Assembly (NCBI RefSeq): GCF_900142915.1
Contig: NZ_FRCM01000001.1
Coordinates: 62,001-126,000, forward strand
Length of the DNA stretch: 64,000 nt
Direction of reading: 5' to 3'
Source: Mucilaginibacter sp. OK098
GTDB taxonomy: Bacteria > Bacteroidota > Bacteroidia > Sphingobacteriales > Sphingobacteriaceae
Shown one piece after another: positions 1 through 10,209 of the stretch. Position 1 is the stretch's first letter, and each line of letters begins with the position of its first letter. The notes below the pieces were generated by a model. The model searched no databases, was not told the origin of the DNA, and saw only the letters and a program-made list of their open reading frames with translations. A program made the translations under genes and the position numbers.

Positions 1-2
1 TC

Positions 3-965
3 CCTGCATTTGTAGCAGACACCAACCAGATAAATGACAAATTTATTGTTAACAACATTATCCCCCAAATAAGGCAGGTAGCTTATGACGAGCATCTGGA
101 AGTGATTGATCTGCACTCTCTTTTCGTTAATCATGAACAGTTGATGCCGGATAAGATCCATCCTGATCTGCAGGGAACTGCAATAACCGCCAAAAGGCTG
201 TTTGATCTTATTGTTCAGCCCCAGGATCTTAGTTTTGATATTTTCCATAAAATAAAAGAGACATATAAAACAAGCAACTTTTACGGATACCCGTGTGCTG
301 AATTTACATTTGATAACAGGGATAGTAAAGTGGTAAAGCCTAAATGGTCTGCAAAAGGCCATCCGTGGGTATGGCGGGCACGTTTCTGGGGACACGAACC
401 CCAAACGGACATCGCCCTGCTTGAGCGTGGTTTCCATATTGTTTATTGCGATGTTGCCGAATTGCTTGGTAACGATGAAGCGATAGGATACTGGAATGAT
501 TTTTATAAAATGCTAAATAAAGCCGGTTTGAATAAAAAAGCAGTGCTTGAAGGCATGAGTCGCGGAGGGATCTATATTTATAATTGGACAGCTATAAACC
601 CGGGGAAGGTGGCCTGTGTTTATGCTGATAATGCTTTGCTTGACCTGCGTTACTGGCCTGATACGGCCATACTTAAAAAGGATTATCATTTAGTCTACGC
701 CGGGCAAATAGCCGCATTAAAAGCAAGTCCGATAGATAAAGTATCCCAGATAGTAAAAGGTAATTATCCCATGCTGCACCTCTCGGCAGATGATGATGAG
801 GCGGTTGATCCTTCAAAAAATACGCTTTTGTTCGAACAAAAGATAAAAGCGCTTAATGGATCTATAACTGTGCTGCACAAGCCTGGTTTTAAGCATCATC
901 CTCATAGCTTGCCAAACCCGACACCTATAGTTGAGTTTATTTTACAGGCAACGGGGTTCCGATAA
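3..965 (+). CDS. GDSL/SGNH esterase - alpha/beta hydrolase fusion (5' end outside window)
   Basis: The reading frame is open from the first in-frame codon at base 3, so the gene starts upstream of the window. The visible N-terminal part ends an SGNH esterase domain, with the Asp-x-x-His block in DKIHPDLQG. A second, alpha/beta-hydrolase-like domain follows, with a nucleophile elbow GMSRGG, an acidic stretch SADDDEAVDP and a late His cluster GFKHHPH that together could form a Ser-Asp-His triad. It is probably a secreted or periplasmic carbohydrate esterase. The substrate cannot be told from sequence. An ATG at 102 is internal to the SGNH domain and is not the start. Confidence 0.75.
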   Translation, partial: PAFVADTNQINDKFIVNNIIPQIRQVAYDEHLEVIDLHSLFVNHEQLMPDKIHPDLQGTAITAKRLFDLIVQPQDLSFDIFHKIKETYKTSNFYGYPCAEFTFDNRDSKVVKPKWSAKGHPWVWRARFWGHEPQTDIALLERGFHIVYCDVAELLGNDEAIGYWNDFYKMLNKAGLNKKAVLEGMSRGGIYIYNWTAINPGKVACVYADNALLDLRYWPDTAILKKDYHLVYAGQIAALKASPIDKVSQIVKGNYPMLHLSADDDEAVDPSKNTLLFEQKIKALNGSITVLHKPGFKHHPHSLPNPTPIVEFILQATGFR

Positions 966-1169
966 CGGAAAGGCAGAGATTTATTTTTCCAGATGACTGA
1001 CACAGAGTGAATTATTTCGGAATTTTTATTAAACTTGTATTATCGGCACCCCAAAATTGTCAATGCCTTGGAAATGGCAATTAGATGGACGTAACAGTAT
1101 CATTGTTCGCAATTAGTAAACAGATGATGCCCTTGTTAAAGTGTTTATAAATAAAAGTAATTCCTTAAA

Positions 1170-2027
1170 ATGGAGTACAAAGTATTTACGCCACCCTTGC
1201 AATTAAAGGACTTAGTGCAATGTTTTTGGACACTGGAAAGTACCCACGACGAAGTTACGCCCAAAGACTATTTTTTGATGGCGGACAGCTGTCCTGAGAT
1301 CATTTTTCAATACAATGAAGGCTTTCGGACTTATTCCGCACAGAGTGCCCGCATCCGCTTTCAGCATTCCATTCATGACAGGTTCACGGTAGGGAAGAAG
1401 GTAGGTTTCTTTGGGGTACGATTATATCCACATGCGGTAAGTCAATTATTAAGGATGCCGGCAAGCGAGGTGGTAAACGATGTTTTTGATTTTTCGGATT
1501 TATTCAGGGAGCAAGGGACAGACCTGGCCGACCAGGTATATAGTTCGGTAAATACGCTTGAGCGGATTACCCGGGTTTCAGATTTTCTTTCAAAAAGAGC
1601 AGCAGTGAACCAGGTGGACACCATCAAATATTTTGTTGACCAGGTAATCAAAAGCACAGGTCAGGTTGATATTTCAAGCATGCAACGGGAATCCGGTCTT
1701 TCAGTAAAACAATTTGAAAGAAGATTTAAAGCCGTCGCCGGTTTCCCCCCAAAATACTTTGCGCGGATAGCACGTTTCCAGGGAATAAAAGATAGATACA
1801 GCTCAAGCCAGTTTCAATCAATGACCAGCCTTGCCTACTCCTGCAACTATTATGACCAGTCGCACTTTAACCGGGAATTCAAAGAATTTTCGGGGGTGCA
1901 ACCGCTTCAATATTTTAAATTACCAGGCCAGGAAAATACTGAACTCCTTAAGCCGGGCAAAAATTCTTCCAACGCAATTGAGCAGCGCCAGTTTAATGGA
2001 TATCTGCCTTGTGGTTGGTTTGTTTAG
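1170..2027 (+). CDS. AraC family transcriptional regulator
   Basis: A 285-residue protein. The N-terminal half resembles the sensory domain found in front of many Bacteroidota AraC regulators (DUF6597-like; inferred from memory of the family). The C-terminal third is a double helix-turn-helix DNA-binding domain, with SVKQFERRFKAVAGFPPKYFA as first recognition helix region and SHFNREFKEFSGVQPLQYF as the conserved tail. About 35 residues after the HTH are not conserved in type. It stands alone, about 200 bp after the preceding gene, so its target is unknown; the DUF1579-like gene 256 bp downstream is a candidate. The ATG at 1170 has no strong Shine-Dalgarno, as is usual in this phylum. Confidence 0.85.
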   Translation: MEYKVFTPPLQLKDLVQCFWTLESTHDEVTPKDYFLMADSCPEIIFQYNEGFRTYSAQSARIRFQHSIHDRFTVGKKVGFFGVRLYPHAVSQLLRMPASEVVNDVFDFSDLFREQGTDLADQVYSSVNTLERITRVSDFLSKRAAVNQVDTIKYFVDQVIKSTGQVDISSMQRESGLSVKQFERRFKAVAGFPPKYFARIARFQGIKDRYSSSQFQSMTSLAYSCNYYDQSHFNREFKEFSGVQPLQYFKLPGQENTELLKPGKNSSNAIEQRQFNGYLPCGWFV

Positions 2028-2283
2028 CCCAATGCTATTATTTAAAAGCCAACTCAGCCACAAACAATTCCTTTCTGCTACCTCCCGGGGTTCTCTTTAT
2101 TGGGAAGCCGCAACCTGCCTTTTGTAAATTTATTGGCCAAAAAGCGGCCGGCAAGATAAAGGGCGTTATGATGACGATTTTGTACAATTTTCAAAATAAT
2201 TTAAAAAATACCTTGCGTACTTAAATTCAAATAAAGCAAATCAAGATTAAGTACAACACAAGTGAAATTTAATTATTAAATCC

Positions 2284-2859
2284 ATGAAAGAAAAATCAAT
2301 CTTTTCGCTATGCATTACAATCGCTATGCTAATGGGCGCCATACTAATTTTTCAGCCTTATTTCGGGTTTGCCCAGCAATCCACGACACCACATAATGGC
2401 CAGCATGATTTCGACTTCAATTTTGGCAAGTGGAGAACGCATATCCAAAGCTTGCAACACCCGCTGAGCGGTTCAACTACCTGGGCGAAACTGGAAGGAA
2501 CGGTTGTTGTGAGGAAAGTATGGGATGGACGCGCCAGCCTGGAAGAAATTGAAGCGGATGGTCCTGCAGGTCATTTTGAAGGCACCACACTGTTCTTATA
2601 CAATCCAAAATCTCACCAGTGGAGCCAAACTTTTGCCAACAGCGATGCAGGAAGCCTGGAAATTCCCGCAATAGGCGAATTTAAAAATGGGCGCGGCGAA
2701 TTTTACAGTCAGGAGGTTTATCATGGCAGGGCTGTTTTAGTTAGGGGGATATGGTCTGAGATAAAAACTGATACGCACAGATTTGAGCAAGCCTATTCGA
2801 ACGACGGTGGTAAAACATGGGAAACAAACTTTATTGCAAACCTTGAGCGATATAAATAA
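2284..2859 (+). CDS. secreted DUF1579-like protein
   Basis: 191 residues with an N-terminal hydrophobic segment (about residues 8-30, ending FGFAQQS), consistent with a Sec signal peptide cleaved before QQST. The mature part begins HDFDFNFGKWRTH. An opening of the type 'HDFDF..G.W' followed by tryptophans and beta-strand-like repeats is typical of small secreted DUF1579-like beta-barrel proteins. No catalytic residues are recognised. It converges with the AlkD-like gene on the other strand. Function unknown. Confidence 0.7.
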   Translation: MKEKSIFSLCITIAMLMGAILIFQPYFGFAQQSTTPHNGQHDFDFNFGKWRTHIQSLQHPLSGSTTWAKLEGTVVVRKVWDGRASLEEIEADGPAGHFEGTTLFLYNPKSHQWSQTFANSDAGSLEIPAIGEFKNGRGEFYSQEVYHGRAVLVRGIWSEIKTDTHRFEQAYSNDGGKTWETNFIANLERYK

Positions 2860-2974
2860 AGGGGATTATATAAAAAGAGAAAGTAGTAAGTTTTTGTTTG
2901 ATTTTAAAGTACCCCCAAAAGTACAGGTGTGGGACTCTTTTATTGCAGGCGTGAAGAAAATTATAGCGGTAATT

Positions 2975-3661
2975 CTAACTTACCCGTCTGAGAACTTTGA
3001 GTTCACTACGGGTTGTAGCATCCATTTTCTCCATGGCGATAGTAAAGGCAATGCTGCTTATTAATTTTATATGTGCTTTTAACCAGGGAAGTGTTTCGTC
3101 CGGGTACACGGTATGCAATTCGCGTAGCGACCATCCAACGCCTTTCTGCACATAATATTCTTTGTCACCTAACAATGGACTGATAAGTTGTTCAATTTTA
3201 TTGAATGTTAAAAAAAGCTTCTTGGTACGGCTGTAATATAAAAGAGATACTACTGATTGCCTGCGCTTCCATAAATCCTGGTCTGTATTCCATGTTTTGA
3301 GCTGCTCGTAAACGGTGATTGCTTCCACTTCCAGGATCTTGGTGTAAATTTTAGCTAATGCATCACAAAGCCCCCAGTCATTCACCTGATCCTGCCAGCA
3401 GACTATGACTGGCCACATTTCCTGCAACTCACTATCTTTTTTTAGATGACGCTCTAAAAAGAAAAAAGCATGCAGTTTTATCCAGAAGTCATTCTTAGTA
3501 CGCCACAACTCATCCCAAACCGCCATCTGCTCTGCAAACGGCCATGTCGAAAATGAATATACCCGTCTCGATTCCCGCCGGTGCAGTGGAACATTTCCCT
3601 GCACGCTATTGAGATGGGTTAGCACCTCCTTTAATTGAATAGGATAATTAGATGTTACCAT
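2975..3661 (-). CDS. DNA alkylation repair protein, AlkD-like HEAT-repeat fold
   Basis: 228 residues, within the usual AlkD range. The sequence is all-helical and Trp/Arg-rich, as in HEAT-like-repeat DNA glycosylases. Landmarks are the Trp-Gly-Leu-Cys-Asp segment, RRQSVVSLLYYSR, and VQKGVGWSLRE with a late WLKAHI. AlkD removes bulky or cationic alkylated purines without base flipping. It is the next gene after the YcaQ-like glycosylase on the same strand (48 bp gap), so the two probably form an alkylation-repair operon. The ATG at 3661 is the first in frame. Confidence 0.8.
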   Translation of the reverse strand: MVTSNYPIQLKEVLTHLNSVQGNVPLHRRESRRVYSFSTWPFAEQMAVWDELWRTKNDFWIKLHAFFFLERHLKKDSELQEMWPVIVCWQDQVNDWGLCDALAKIYTKILEVEAITVYEQLKTWNTDQDLWKRRQSVVSLLYYSRTKKLFLTFNKIEQLISPLLGDKEYYVQKGVGWSLRELHTVYPDETLPWLKAHIKLISSIAFTIAMEKMDATTRSELKVLRRVS

Positions 3662-3709
3662 TTGATTGCGAAGCTATTAATTTCGCTGTCTATATTGGAA
3701 AAACTGTCA

Positions 3710-4900
3710 TTAGAAATATCGGCTAATAGCGTTCAGGTAGGCTTCCTGGTTTGATCTTTTAAAGACAATATTCCGGCATTGGTTGAATTTAGCAAATGCC
3801 TTTAGCGCCTCAGCAATTTCCCTTGTCATAGTTTCGCTAATCTCTACTGCCTCAAAATGAAAGTTATGGACTATGAGCTCCTTTTTCTTCCGGTCAGCCT
3901 TGGCATCCATCCGTGCAACGAAAGTATCACCTACCAGTACCGGCAGAGAAAAATAACCGTATTTCCGTTTTGCAGCCGGTACAAAACATTCAATCTGGTA
4001 ATCAAAGTCGAAAAAGTCCCTTAACCGGTGCCGGAACACATTTAGAATATCGAAGGGCGAAAGGATAAAGGCCTCGCCCGACAATCCGATCTCCGTTTCC
4101 TGGTCATGCAGCATATAAAGTGGTGCGTTTTTCTGTCCTTCGATCATAACTGTTCGCACTTCGCCTTCCGTTACCATTTTCGCCAGTTCCTGCTTAACCA
4201 AATGCCCTTTCGCGAAACGGGCGCGCCAGGCCATTTCTTTCAGGTATGCGATTCCCAATGCACCCAAAGTTCGCCGGATCACAAAACGGGCAAATTCTTC
4301 GGCAGTCGGCACCGCCATATCCGCATCCACGGGGACCAGGTTCTCCGGCAAATCATATACTTTGTGAAAACCTTTGGTGCGAGTGATCATCAACTTACCT
4401 TCAAAATACAACCGTTCGAGTGCTACCTTGGCCGGCCGCCAGTCCCACCAGCCGGAGCTTGCCTCCAGCCGGTCATTCTCAAAGTCGCCTACCATTAATG
4501 GGCCTTCTCGTTCTACCCGGTCAAGCACCTGCTTCATGATCCGGATCTCGGCCGGTGTAAGGGGTTTTCTGTTTATGACAAAACTTTCTTTGATGGGCAA
4601 CGAAAAGCGGAAGTCGTGCATTGGGAGATAGCCCGCATCGGAAGTGAAAAACTCAAAGATGCGGCCATCCGTTGTAAGTTCTGCCAGCCAGTCCGGCTTA
4701 TAGTCTGGTACCCGCGCGGCCATAACATGGTGATGCGCCCGCTCCACCACGTAATTCGTATCCAACTGTACAAAGCCCAGGTGATCTATCAGCCGGTAAA
4801 CCGCCTCGCAGCCTGTTCCGAACTGAGACCGTTTGGCCAGCCCGGCAGCGTGCAGAATGATCTTTCGGGCTTGTGGCTTTGAAAATATCAGTGGTTCCAT
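3710..4900 (-). CDS. YcaQ-like (HTH_42) DNA glycosylase
   Basis: A 396-residue winged-helix protein of the HTH_42/YcaQ superfamily. The N-terminal signature VQLD...VVERAHHH (Gln45-Leu46-Asp47) matches the Gln-hydrophobic-Asp motif that marks the YcaQ-like branch, as opposed to Gln-x-Gln in the AlkZ branch. Family members unhook interstrand crosslinks and excise N7-alkylguanine. Other landmarks are WWDWRPAKVALERL and a C-terminal FRHRLRDFFDFDY. The ATG at 4900 is chosen over a TTG three bases upstream. A strong hairpin at 4973-5010 separates it from the AraC gene upstream. Confidence 0.82.
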   Translation of the reverse strand: MEPLIFSKPQARKIILHAAGLAKRSQFGTGCEAVYRLIDHLGFVQLDTNYVVERAHHHVMAARVPDYKPDWLAELTTDGRIFEFFTSDAGYLPMHDFRFSLPIKESFVINRKPLTPAEIRIMKQVLDRVEREGPLMVGDFENDRLEASSGWWDWRPAKVALERLYFEGKLMITRTKGFHKVYDLPENLVPVDADMAVPTAEEFARFVIRRTLGALGIAYLKEMAWRARFAKGHLVKQELAKMVTEGEVRTVMIEGQKNAPLYMLHDQETEIGLSGEAFILSPFDILNVFRHRLRDFFDFDYQIECFVPAAKRKYGYFSLPVLVGDTFVARMDAKADRKKKELIVHNFHFEAVEISETMTREIAEALKAFAKFNQCRNIVFKRSNQEAYLNAISRYF

Positions 4901-4903
4901 CAA

Positions 4904-5234
4904 TGCAAAATAGAAAAATATTTTGGGTAATGCAGGTGTGCCTTTCTTATCGTGTTAAAGCCGATTTTGGTCAAAAAGGAAAAGCGTCATTTTTGACGCT
5001 TTTCCTTTTTGAGTGACGGTCCGACCGCAATTCTCGAACTTTTTCCTTGAGGATTTGAAAAAAATAGCTTCGTTATAGAAGACACTGCTGGTTTTGGCAC
5101 GTCAGCATTAATTCAATAGCGCGCCTCAACGTCGGAGGCCATCTCAGGTATCACTTACATTCAAAAGTCACTGGACGAAGCGCTTCTTTGAGCACCAGCG
5201 GTAAGCAACAAAATCCCATCAAGGGCATCACCGT
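4904..5234. other. intergenic region between YcaQ-like and AraC genes
   Basis: 331 bases without a credible gene. It holds the perfect hairpin at 4973-5010. The remainder (5011-5234) is of mixed composition and I recognise nothing coding in it. Confidence 0.6.
4973..5010 (-). terminator. perfect 17-bp stem terminator, usable on both strands
   Basis: Left arm AAAAAGGAAAAGCGTCA, loop TTTT, right arm TGACGCTTTTCCTTTTT: a perfect 17-bp stem with A and T tracts on the outside, so it can end transcription in either direction. In context it ends the AraC/aldo-keto reductase unit on the minus strand. Confidence 0.85.
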
Positions 5235-6053
5235 TTAAGGCTGAGTAATTAATGTACCGGGCGTTTGGCCGAACTTTTTCTTGAAGGCGTGCGAGAAATG
5301 GGAGAGGCTTTCAAAACCGAGGTCAAGATAGATGGCCGAGGGCTTCTGGTGTTTGCTTTCGATGAGGTGCCGGGCTTCGGTCAGGCGTCTTTCCTGCAGC
5401 CAGTGCCGCGGGGCCATATCAAAGGTTTTCTGGAAATCACGTTTAAAGCCGGCCAGGCTTCGACCGGTCAGCTGCGCGAATTTTTCGACCGGGACGTTGA
5501 ATTGATAGTTGCTGAGCATGAACTTTTCCAGGTCGATCTTATGCGGTTCCGAAAAGTCGAACAAAAAGCTCCGCAGCGCGGGCATAGCGTTCATCAATAG
5601 CTTGACGCCTTCCTTTATTTTTAAGATACCCATTTCCTCCGTTAATGCCGCGGATACGCTGCGGGCATAAGGCACAATGGATTGGAAATAACCCTGCAGG
5701 TAATCATTGGGGGGGATAAGGATGTTAGGCGGGCCGATATATTTCTGCCCGCCCTGTAGCTTTTCTTCCAGCGCGATTTTACGCAAAAGGTCTTCCTGCA
5801 GGGATATAATAATGGTTTCATAGTTACCCCCTGGCAGCGGTGTCTTGGTCAGTGTACCCAGCTGGTTTTTGCCGATCAGCAGCATTTCACCGGCGTTCAT
5901 CGAAACTTGCTGGCTGCTGGTTTCTAACCTAAACTGACCGGAAACCTGTAAGACAAGGGTATGATGGTTCCAAAAGCAAACTTTCTCCTTCCGCTCGGCG
6001 GATAGGTAAGCGTAGAAGATCACGCCCGGAAGTATTTCGGCTGGATTGGTCAT
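5235..6053 (-). CDS. AraC family regulator next to aldo-keto reductase
   Basis: 272 residues. A cupin-like N-terminal sensing domain (LVLQVSGQFRLE... GEMLLIGKNQ) precedes a double HTH (LTGRSLAGFKRDFQKTF, then FESLSHFSHAFKKKFGQTPG). Its ATG directly follows the TAA of the aldo-keto reductase gene with no base between, so the two are co-transcribed and translation is probably coupled. The regulator is downstream of its likely target, which suggests autoregulation of the pair. Confidence 0.85.
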   Translation of the reverse strand: MTNPAEILPGVIFYAYLSAERKEKVCFWNHHTLVLQVSGQFRLETSSQQVSMNAGEMLLIGKNQLGTLTKTPLPGGNYETIIISLQEDLLRKIALEEKLQGGQKYIGPPNILIPPNDYLQGYFQSIVPYARSVSAALTEEMGILKIKEGVKLLMNAMPALRSFLFDFSEPHKIDLEKFMLSNYQFNVPVEKFAQLTGRSLAGFKRDFQKTFDMAPRHWLQERRLTEARHLIESKHQKPSAIYLDLGFESLSHFSHAFKKKFGQTPGTLITQP

Positions 6054-7025
6054 TTAGCGTTGTAAATAGGTGCCGCCTAATATGGTGCCCGATGCAAATG
6101 TAGTGTTTAACTTTTCCATTTCGCCCGCGCTGAACGTCATCTCCATCGCAGCCATATTTTCGGACAACCTTGACCTTTTACTCATGCTCACCAAAGGCAT
6201 GATATGATCGCCCTGCGCATTGACCCAAGAAATAGCTAATTGCGTTGGCGTTACTCCTTTTTCAGCAGCAAGAGCTTTTAATACTTCAACTTTCTCTAAG
6301 TTTTTGATCAGGTTATCGCCTTGAAAGCGCGAGAAGTGGCTATGATAGTCGTTCGCTGCCAGCGGCGCCTTCATCTCACCTGTCAGTAAACCCTCCGCTG
6401 TATTGGCAAAAGCCACTACACCAATACCCAGCTCCTTAGCCGTTGGCAACAACTCACCTTCAATCTGTCGGTCAGCCAGCGAATAACCAATCTCCAGTGC
6501 GCTTACCGGATAAACACTGTTAGCGGTACGCAATTGCTTCGACGTTATTTCTGAAACACCAAGATACCTCACTTTGCCTTCTTTGATCAAATCCGCCACT
6601 GTACCAATAATATCTTCCACCGGCACACTGCCATCCATCCGGCTGGGCTGGTATAGATCGATCGTCTCAATACCCAAACGCGTCAGCGAATAATTAATAA
6701 AGTTCCTGATCGAGATCGGCCGCAGATCCATACCGAGCCATTGCCCGTTATGAAAGATCGCGCCAAACTTCACACTGATAAAGGCGTCGTTCCGGCGACC
6801 CTTAACTGCCTTGCCAACCAATAACTCATTATGACCAGCACCATAAAAGTCACCCGTATTCAAAAAGTTGATCCCGTTATCCAAAGCCGCGTGGATCGTA
6901 GCGATACTTTCTGTTTCATCCGGCGTCGGCCCGCCCCAAATTGAAGACATCCGCATACATCCCAGCCCCAGCTTGGAAACCAGCGGACCGTTTGTGCCTA
7001 AATTGATTTGCTCTATGTTTTTCAT
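6054..7025 (-). CDS. aldo/keto reductase
   Basis: About 323 residues from the ATG at 7025 (MKNIEQINLGTNGP). An upstream extension to 7097 is possible but lacks family similarity. It has a TIM-barrel AKR signature: GCMRMSS, LDNGINFLNTGDFYG with the catalytic Asp and Tyr, and the Lys in ISVKFG. The usual 'Y-x-x-H' strand reads LYQPSRMDGSVP, so the normal catalytic His is absent. This variant is common in the AKR branch whose members carry 'YQPAR.D'. It reduces an aldehyde or ketone with NADPH; the substrate is unknown. First gene of a two-gene unit with the AraC regulator. Confidence 0.88.
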   Translation of the reverse strand: MKNIEQINLGTNGPLVSKLGLGCMRMSSIWGGPTPDETESIATIHAALDNGINFLNTGDFYGAGHNELLVGKAVKGRRNDAFISVKFGAIFHNGQWLGMDLRPISIRNFINYSLTRLGIETIDLYQPSRMDGSVPVEDIIGTVADLIKEGKVRYLGVSEITSKQLRTANSVYPVSALEIGYSLADRQIEGELLPTAKELGIGVVAFANTAEGLLTGEMKAPLAANDYHSHFSRFQGDNLIKNLEKVEVLKALAAEKGVTPTQLAISWVNAQGDHIMPLVSMSKRSRLSENMAAMEMTFSAGEMEKLNTTFASGTILGGTYLQR

Positions 7026-7356
7026 AACACAAAGATCGGCAGAAATGATCATGCCAAATATCGCAGGCAGCTCAATTTTCTTGCGCGTATGGCTCAAGCT
7101 GCGAGTTGTCAGAAAAATTCTAAATTTAAGCTTCTAAAATATCAAACCTCATATAATGTCGCAAATATCTATCAATATGATAGTAATTTAGGGGCTGTAA
7201 ACCTTAACGAGAAATCGAACTATAAAAAAATAGCTTGATTGCATTCCTGACACACTTTTAAACCGTTACCAATTAACGGTTCAGGAATTTCTTTGCTAAA
7301 ATCGAACTACAAAAAGTCTGATTGTAATTATCTGTTTAACAGATTTTTATTAGCAT

Positions 7357-7394
7357 AAAAAAAGGAGGCAACACTAAGATGTTGTCTCCTTAAG
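7357..7394 (-). terminator. terminator of tRNA-Lys
   Basis: On the minus strand the tRNA is followed by AAGGAGACAACA, a short loop, TGTTGCCTCCTT and a run of T: a strong Rho-independent terminator a few bases after the tRNA 3' end. Confidence 0.85.
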
Positions 7395-7467
7395 TGACCT
7401 GGGAGAGGATCGAACTCTCGACCCACTGATTAAGAGTCAGTTGCTCTACCGGCTGAGCTACCAAGTC
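7395..7467 (-). tRNA. tRNA-Lys (anticodon CTT)
   Basis: 73 nt. The acceptor arm GACTTGG pairs with CCAGGTC (one G-T). The D arm contains TAGCTCAGCCGGTAGAGC. The anticodon stem ACTGA/TCAGT encloses loop CTCTTAA, giving anticodon CTT (reads AAG, Lys). The T arm is GAGAG TTCGATC CTCTC. Discriminator A; CCA is not encoded. A strong terminator follows. Confidence 0.95.
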
Positions 7468-7511
7468 AATTTATTTTTTTCCGGGCTGCAAATAAACGGT
7501 TTTTTTTTGAA

Positions 7512-7550
7512 GTCCGGAAGTCTGAAAGACGGAAAGTCCGAAAGAAATGG
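7512..7550. repeat. word-repeat element, AGTCCGAAAG dialect
   Basis: The run AGTCCGGAAGTCTGAAAG continues as variants of AGTCCGAAAG. The same words recur at 10074-10104, 39767-39800 and 44145-44268. Here only one arm is seen, and it adjoins another element. Confidence 0.75.
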
Positions 7551-7557
7551 AAAATAG

Positions 7558-7632
7558 TGATTAGAGAGCGGAGATTAGAGATCAGTTAATATTTTTTTCC
7601 TAACCTCTGCTCTCTAGCCTCTAATCTCTAAC
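7558..7632. repeat. word-hairpin element, GATTAGAGA dialect
   Basis: Left arm (7558-7588) is made of GATTAGAGAGC and GATTAGAGATC words. Right arm (7601-7632) is their approximate reverse complement (GCTCTCTAGCCTCTAATCTC), around a short T-rich loop. It ends 5 bases before the stop of the ABC-F gene. Confidence 0.75.
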
Positions 7633-7637
7633 ACCAA

Positions 7638-9311
<1,674 letters not shown>

Positions 9312-9531
9312 TTATTAACATTGCTTTACTTTATCGTTATTTAAATTACGCCTCAATTGTAACAAATTGGTTGTATTAACCGTTAAATAGACGTTTTATG
9401 GAATATTTTGTTAAGTAGCACGTGTGGAAATTATGTTAATAAATTAATTAAATTATTTTCGCACAGTCTTTGAAATTAAATATTACGTAATTATATTGTA
9501 CTGGTTTTTAATCCCTAATTAATTAACTAAT

Positions 9532-9612
9532 ATGGTAATTGTAGTAACATTATTGTTGGTTATCAATGTACTCACGGTAATACTTCATTTACGGGCCAAG
9601 AAAGAATATTAA
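9532..9612 (+). CDS. possible 26-residue membrane peptide
   Basis: An ATG-to-TAA frame of 27 codons encoding a peptide with one hydrophobic segment (VIVVTLLLVINVLTVIL) and a positively charged C-terminal tail (LRAKKEY). This is the layout of small single-span membrane proteins, with the tail in the cytoplasm. It lies alone in the 380-bp gap between two minus-strand genes. No good Shine-Dalgarno is seen. It could be chance, but hydrophobicity followed directly by a basic tail and a stop is suggestive. Confidence 0.4.
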   Translation: MVIVVTLLLVINVLTVILHLRAKKEY

Positions 9613-9648
9613 TTCTTGTAATCGTAAGTAGAATAAGTATAGTGTACA

Positions 9649-10050
9649 TTAACTAAACAGAAAAACTAAACTATTGGTTTCGTGTTCGGCAAGTTTTTTT
9701 AACTGGCCGGACACGGCCATTTTCATCATCATATTCAGATCGGCCATTATTGTAAATGCTACCTCAGTTTGATCGGTAGCAAACTGTGTAAGTTCCCATT
9801 TTAACTCCAAATTAAAAGGAGGTTTTTCTGCCGGAACAATTTTTATTTCTTTATCTTCAATCCTGCTTTCAACCCTCAGGCTAAGATTTATCATGTTTTT
9901 TATGCTGAAGCTGGCTTCATCATAGGTTGATTTCCAATTCTGGATATCTTCAGCAGGCATTAATTTCTGGTGATTGTTCAAATCGGCCAAAAAATCAAAT
10001 ACTTTATTTATAGGTTGCTGTATAGTTGCTTTACTTTCAAAGGTTGTCAT
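9649..10050 (-). CDS. SRPBCC (START-like) family protein
   Basis: 133 residues. The opening FESKATIQQPINKVFDFLADLNNHQKLMP is the usual start of a SRPBCC/polyketide-cyclase-like fold: a beta strand, then the helix containing 'VFDFLADLNN'. These small proteins bind hydrophobic ligands in a deep pocket, and no specific ligand can be assigned. It follows pyrE on the minus strand, with two repeat elements (10074-10206) between them. Confidence 0.75.
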   Translation of the reverse strand: MTTFESKATIQQPINKVFDFLADLNNHQKLMPAEDIQNWKSTYDEASFSIKNMINLSLRVESRIEDKEIKIVPAEKPPFNLELKWELTQFATDQTEVAFTIMADLNMMMKMAVSGQLKKLAEHETNSLVFLFS

Positions 10051-10073
10051 TTCAGTTGGCAGGTATTGATTTT

Positions 10074-10104
10074 AGTCCGAAAGTCGGAAAGTCCGAAAGA
10101 AAAG
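10074..10104. repeat. word-repeat element, AGTCCGAAAG dialect
   Basis: AGTCCGAAAGTCGGAAAGTC and a further CCGAAAG copy: one arm of the same dialect as 7512-7550, 39767-39800 and 44145-44268. Confidence 0.75.
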
Positions 10105-10134
10105 ATTTATAATTTATTGTTTATTAAAATAGCC

Positions 10135-10206
10135 AGCTGTCAGTTGGCAGTTTTTAGTTAGCAGTAGAAATTTGCTACATCAAAGTGCTAACTGCTACTG
10201 CCAACT
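10135..10206. repeat. word-hairpin element, AGTTGGCAGT dialect
   Basis: Left arm has AGTTGGCAGT and AGTTAGCAGTAG. Right arm (10184-10206) has GCTAACTGCTACTGCCAACT, their reverse complement. The words recur inside the coding sequence at about 43684-43713. It lies 3 bases from the pyrE stop. Confidence 0.75.
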
Positions 10207-10209
10207 TCT

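Noticed and set aside
2009..2224. Short plus-strand frames after the first AraC gene
   Set aside because: Overlap the AraC end and run into AT-rich non-coding sequence; no domain, no start signal.
5265..5600. 111-residue plus-strand frame
   Set aside because: Antisense of the AraC regulator, whose HTH and cupin-like motifs are clear.
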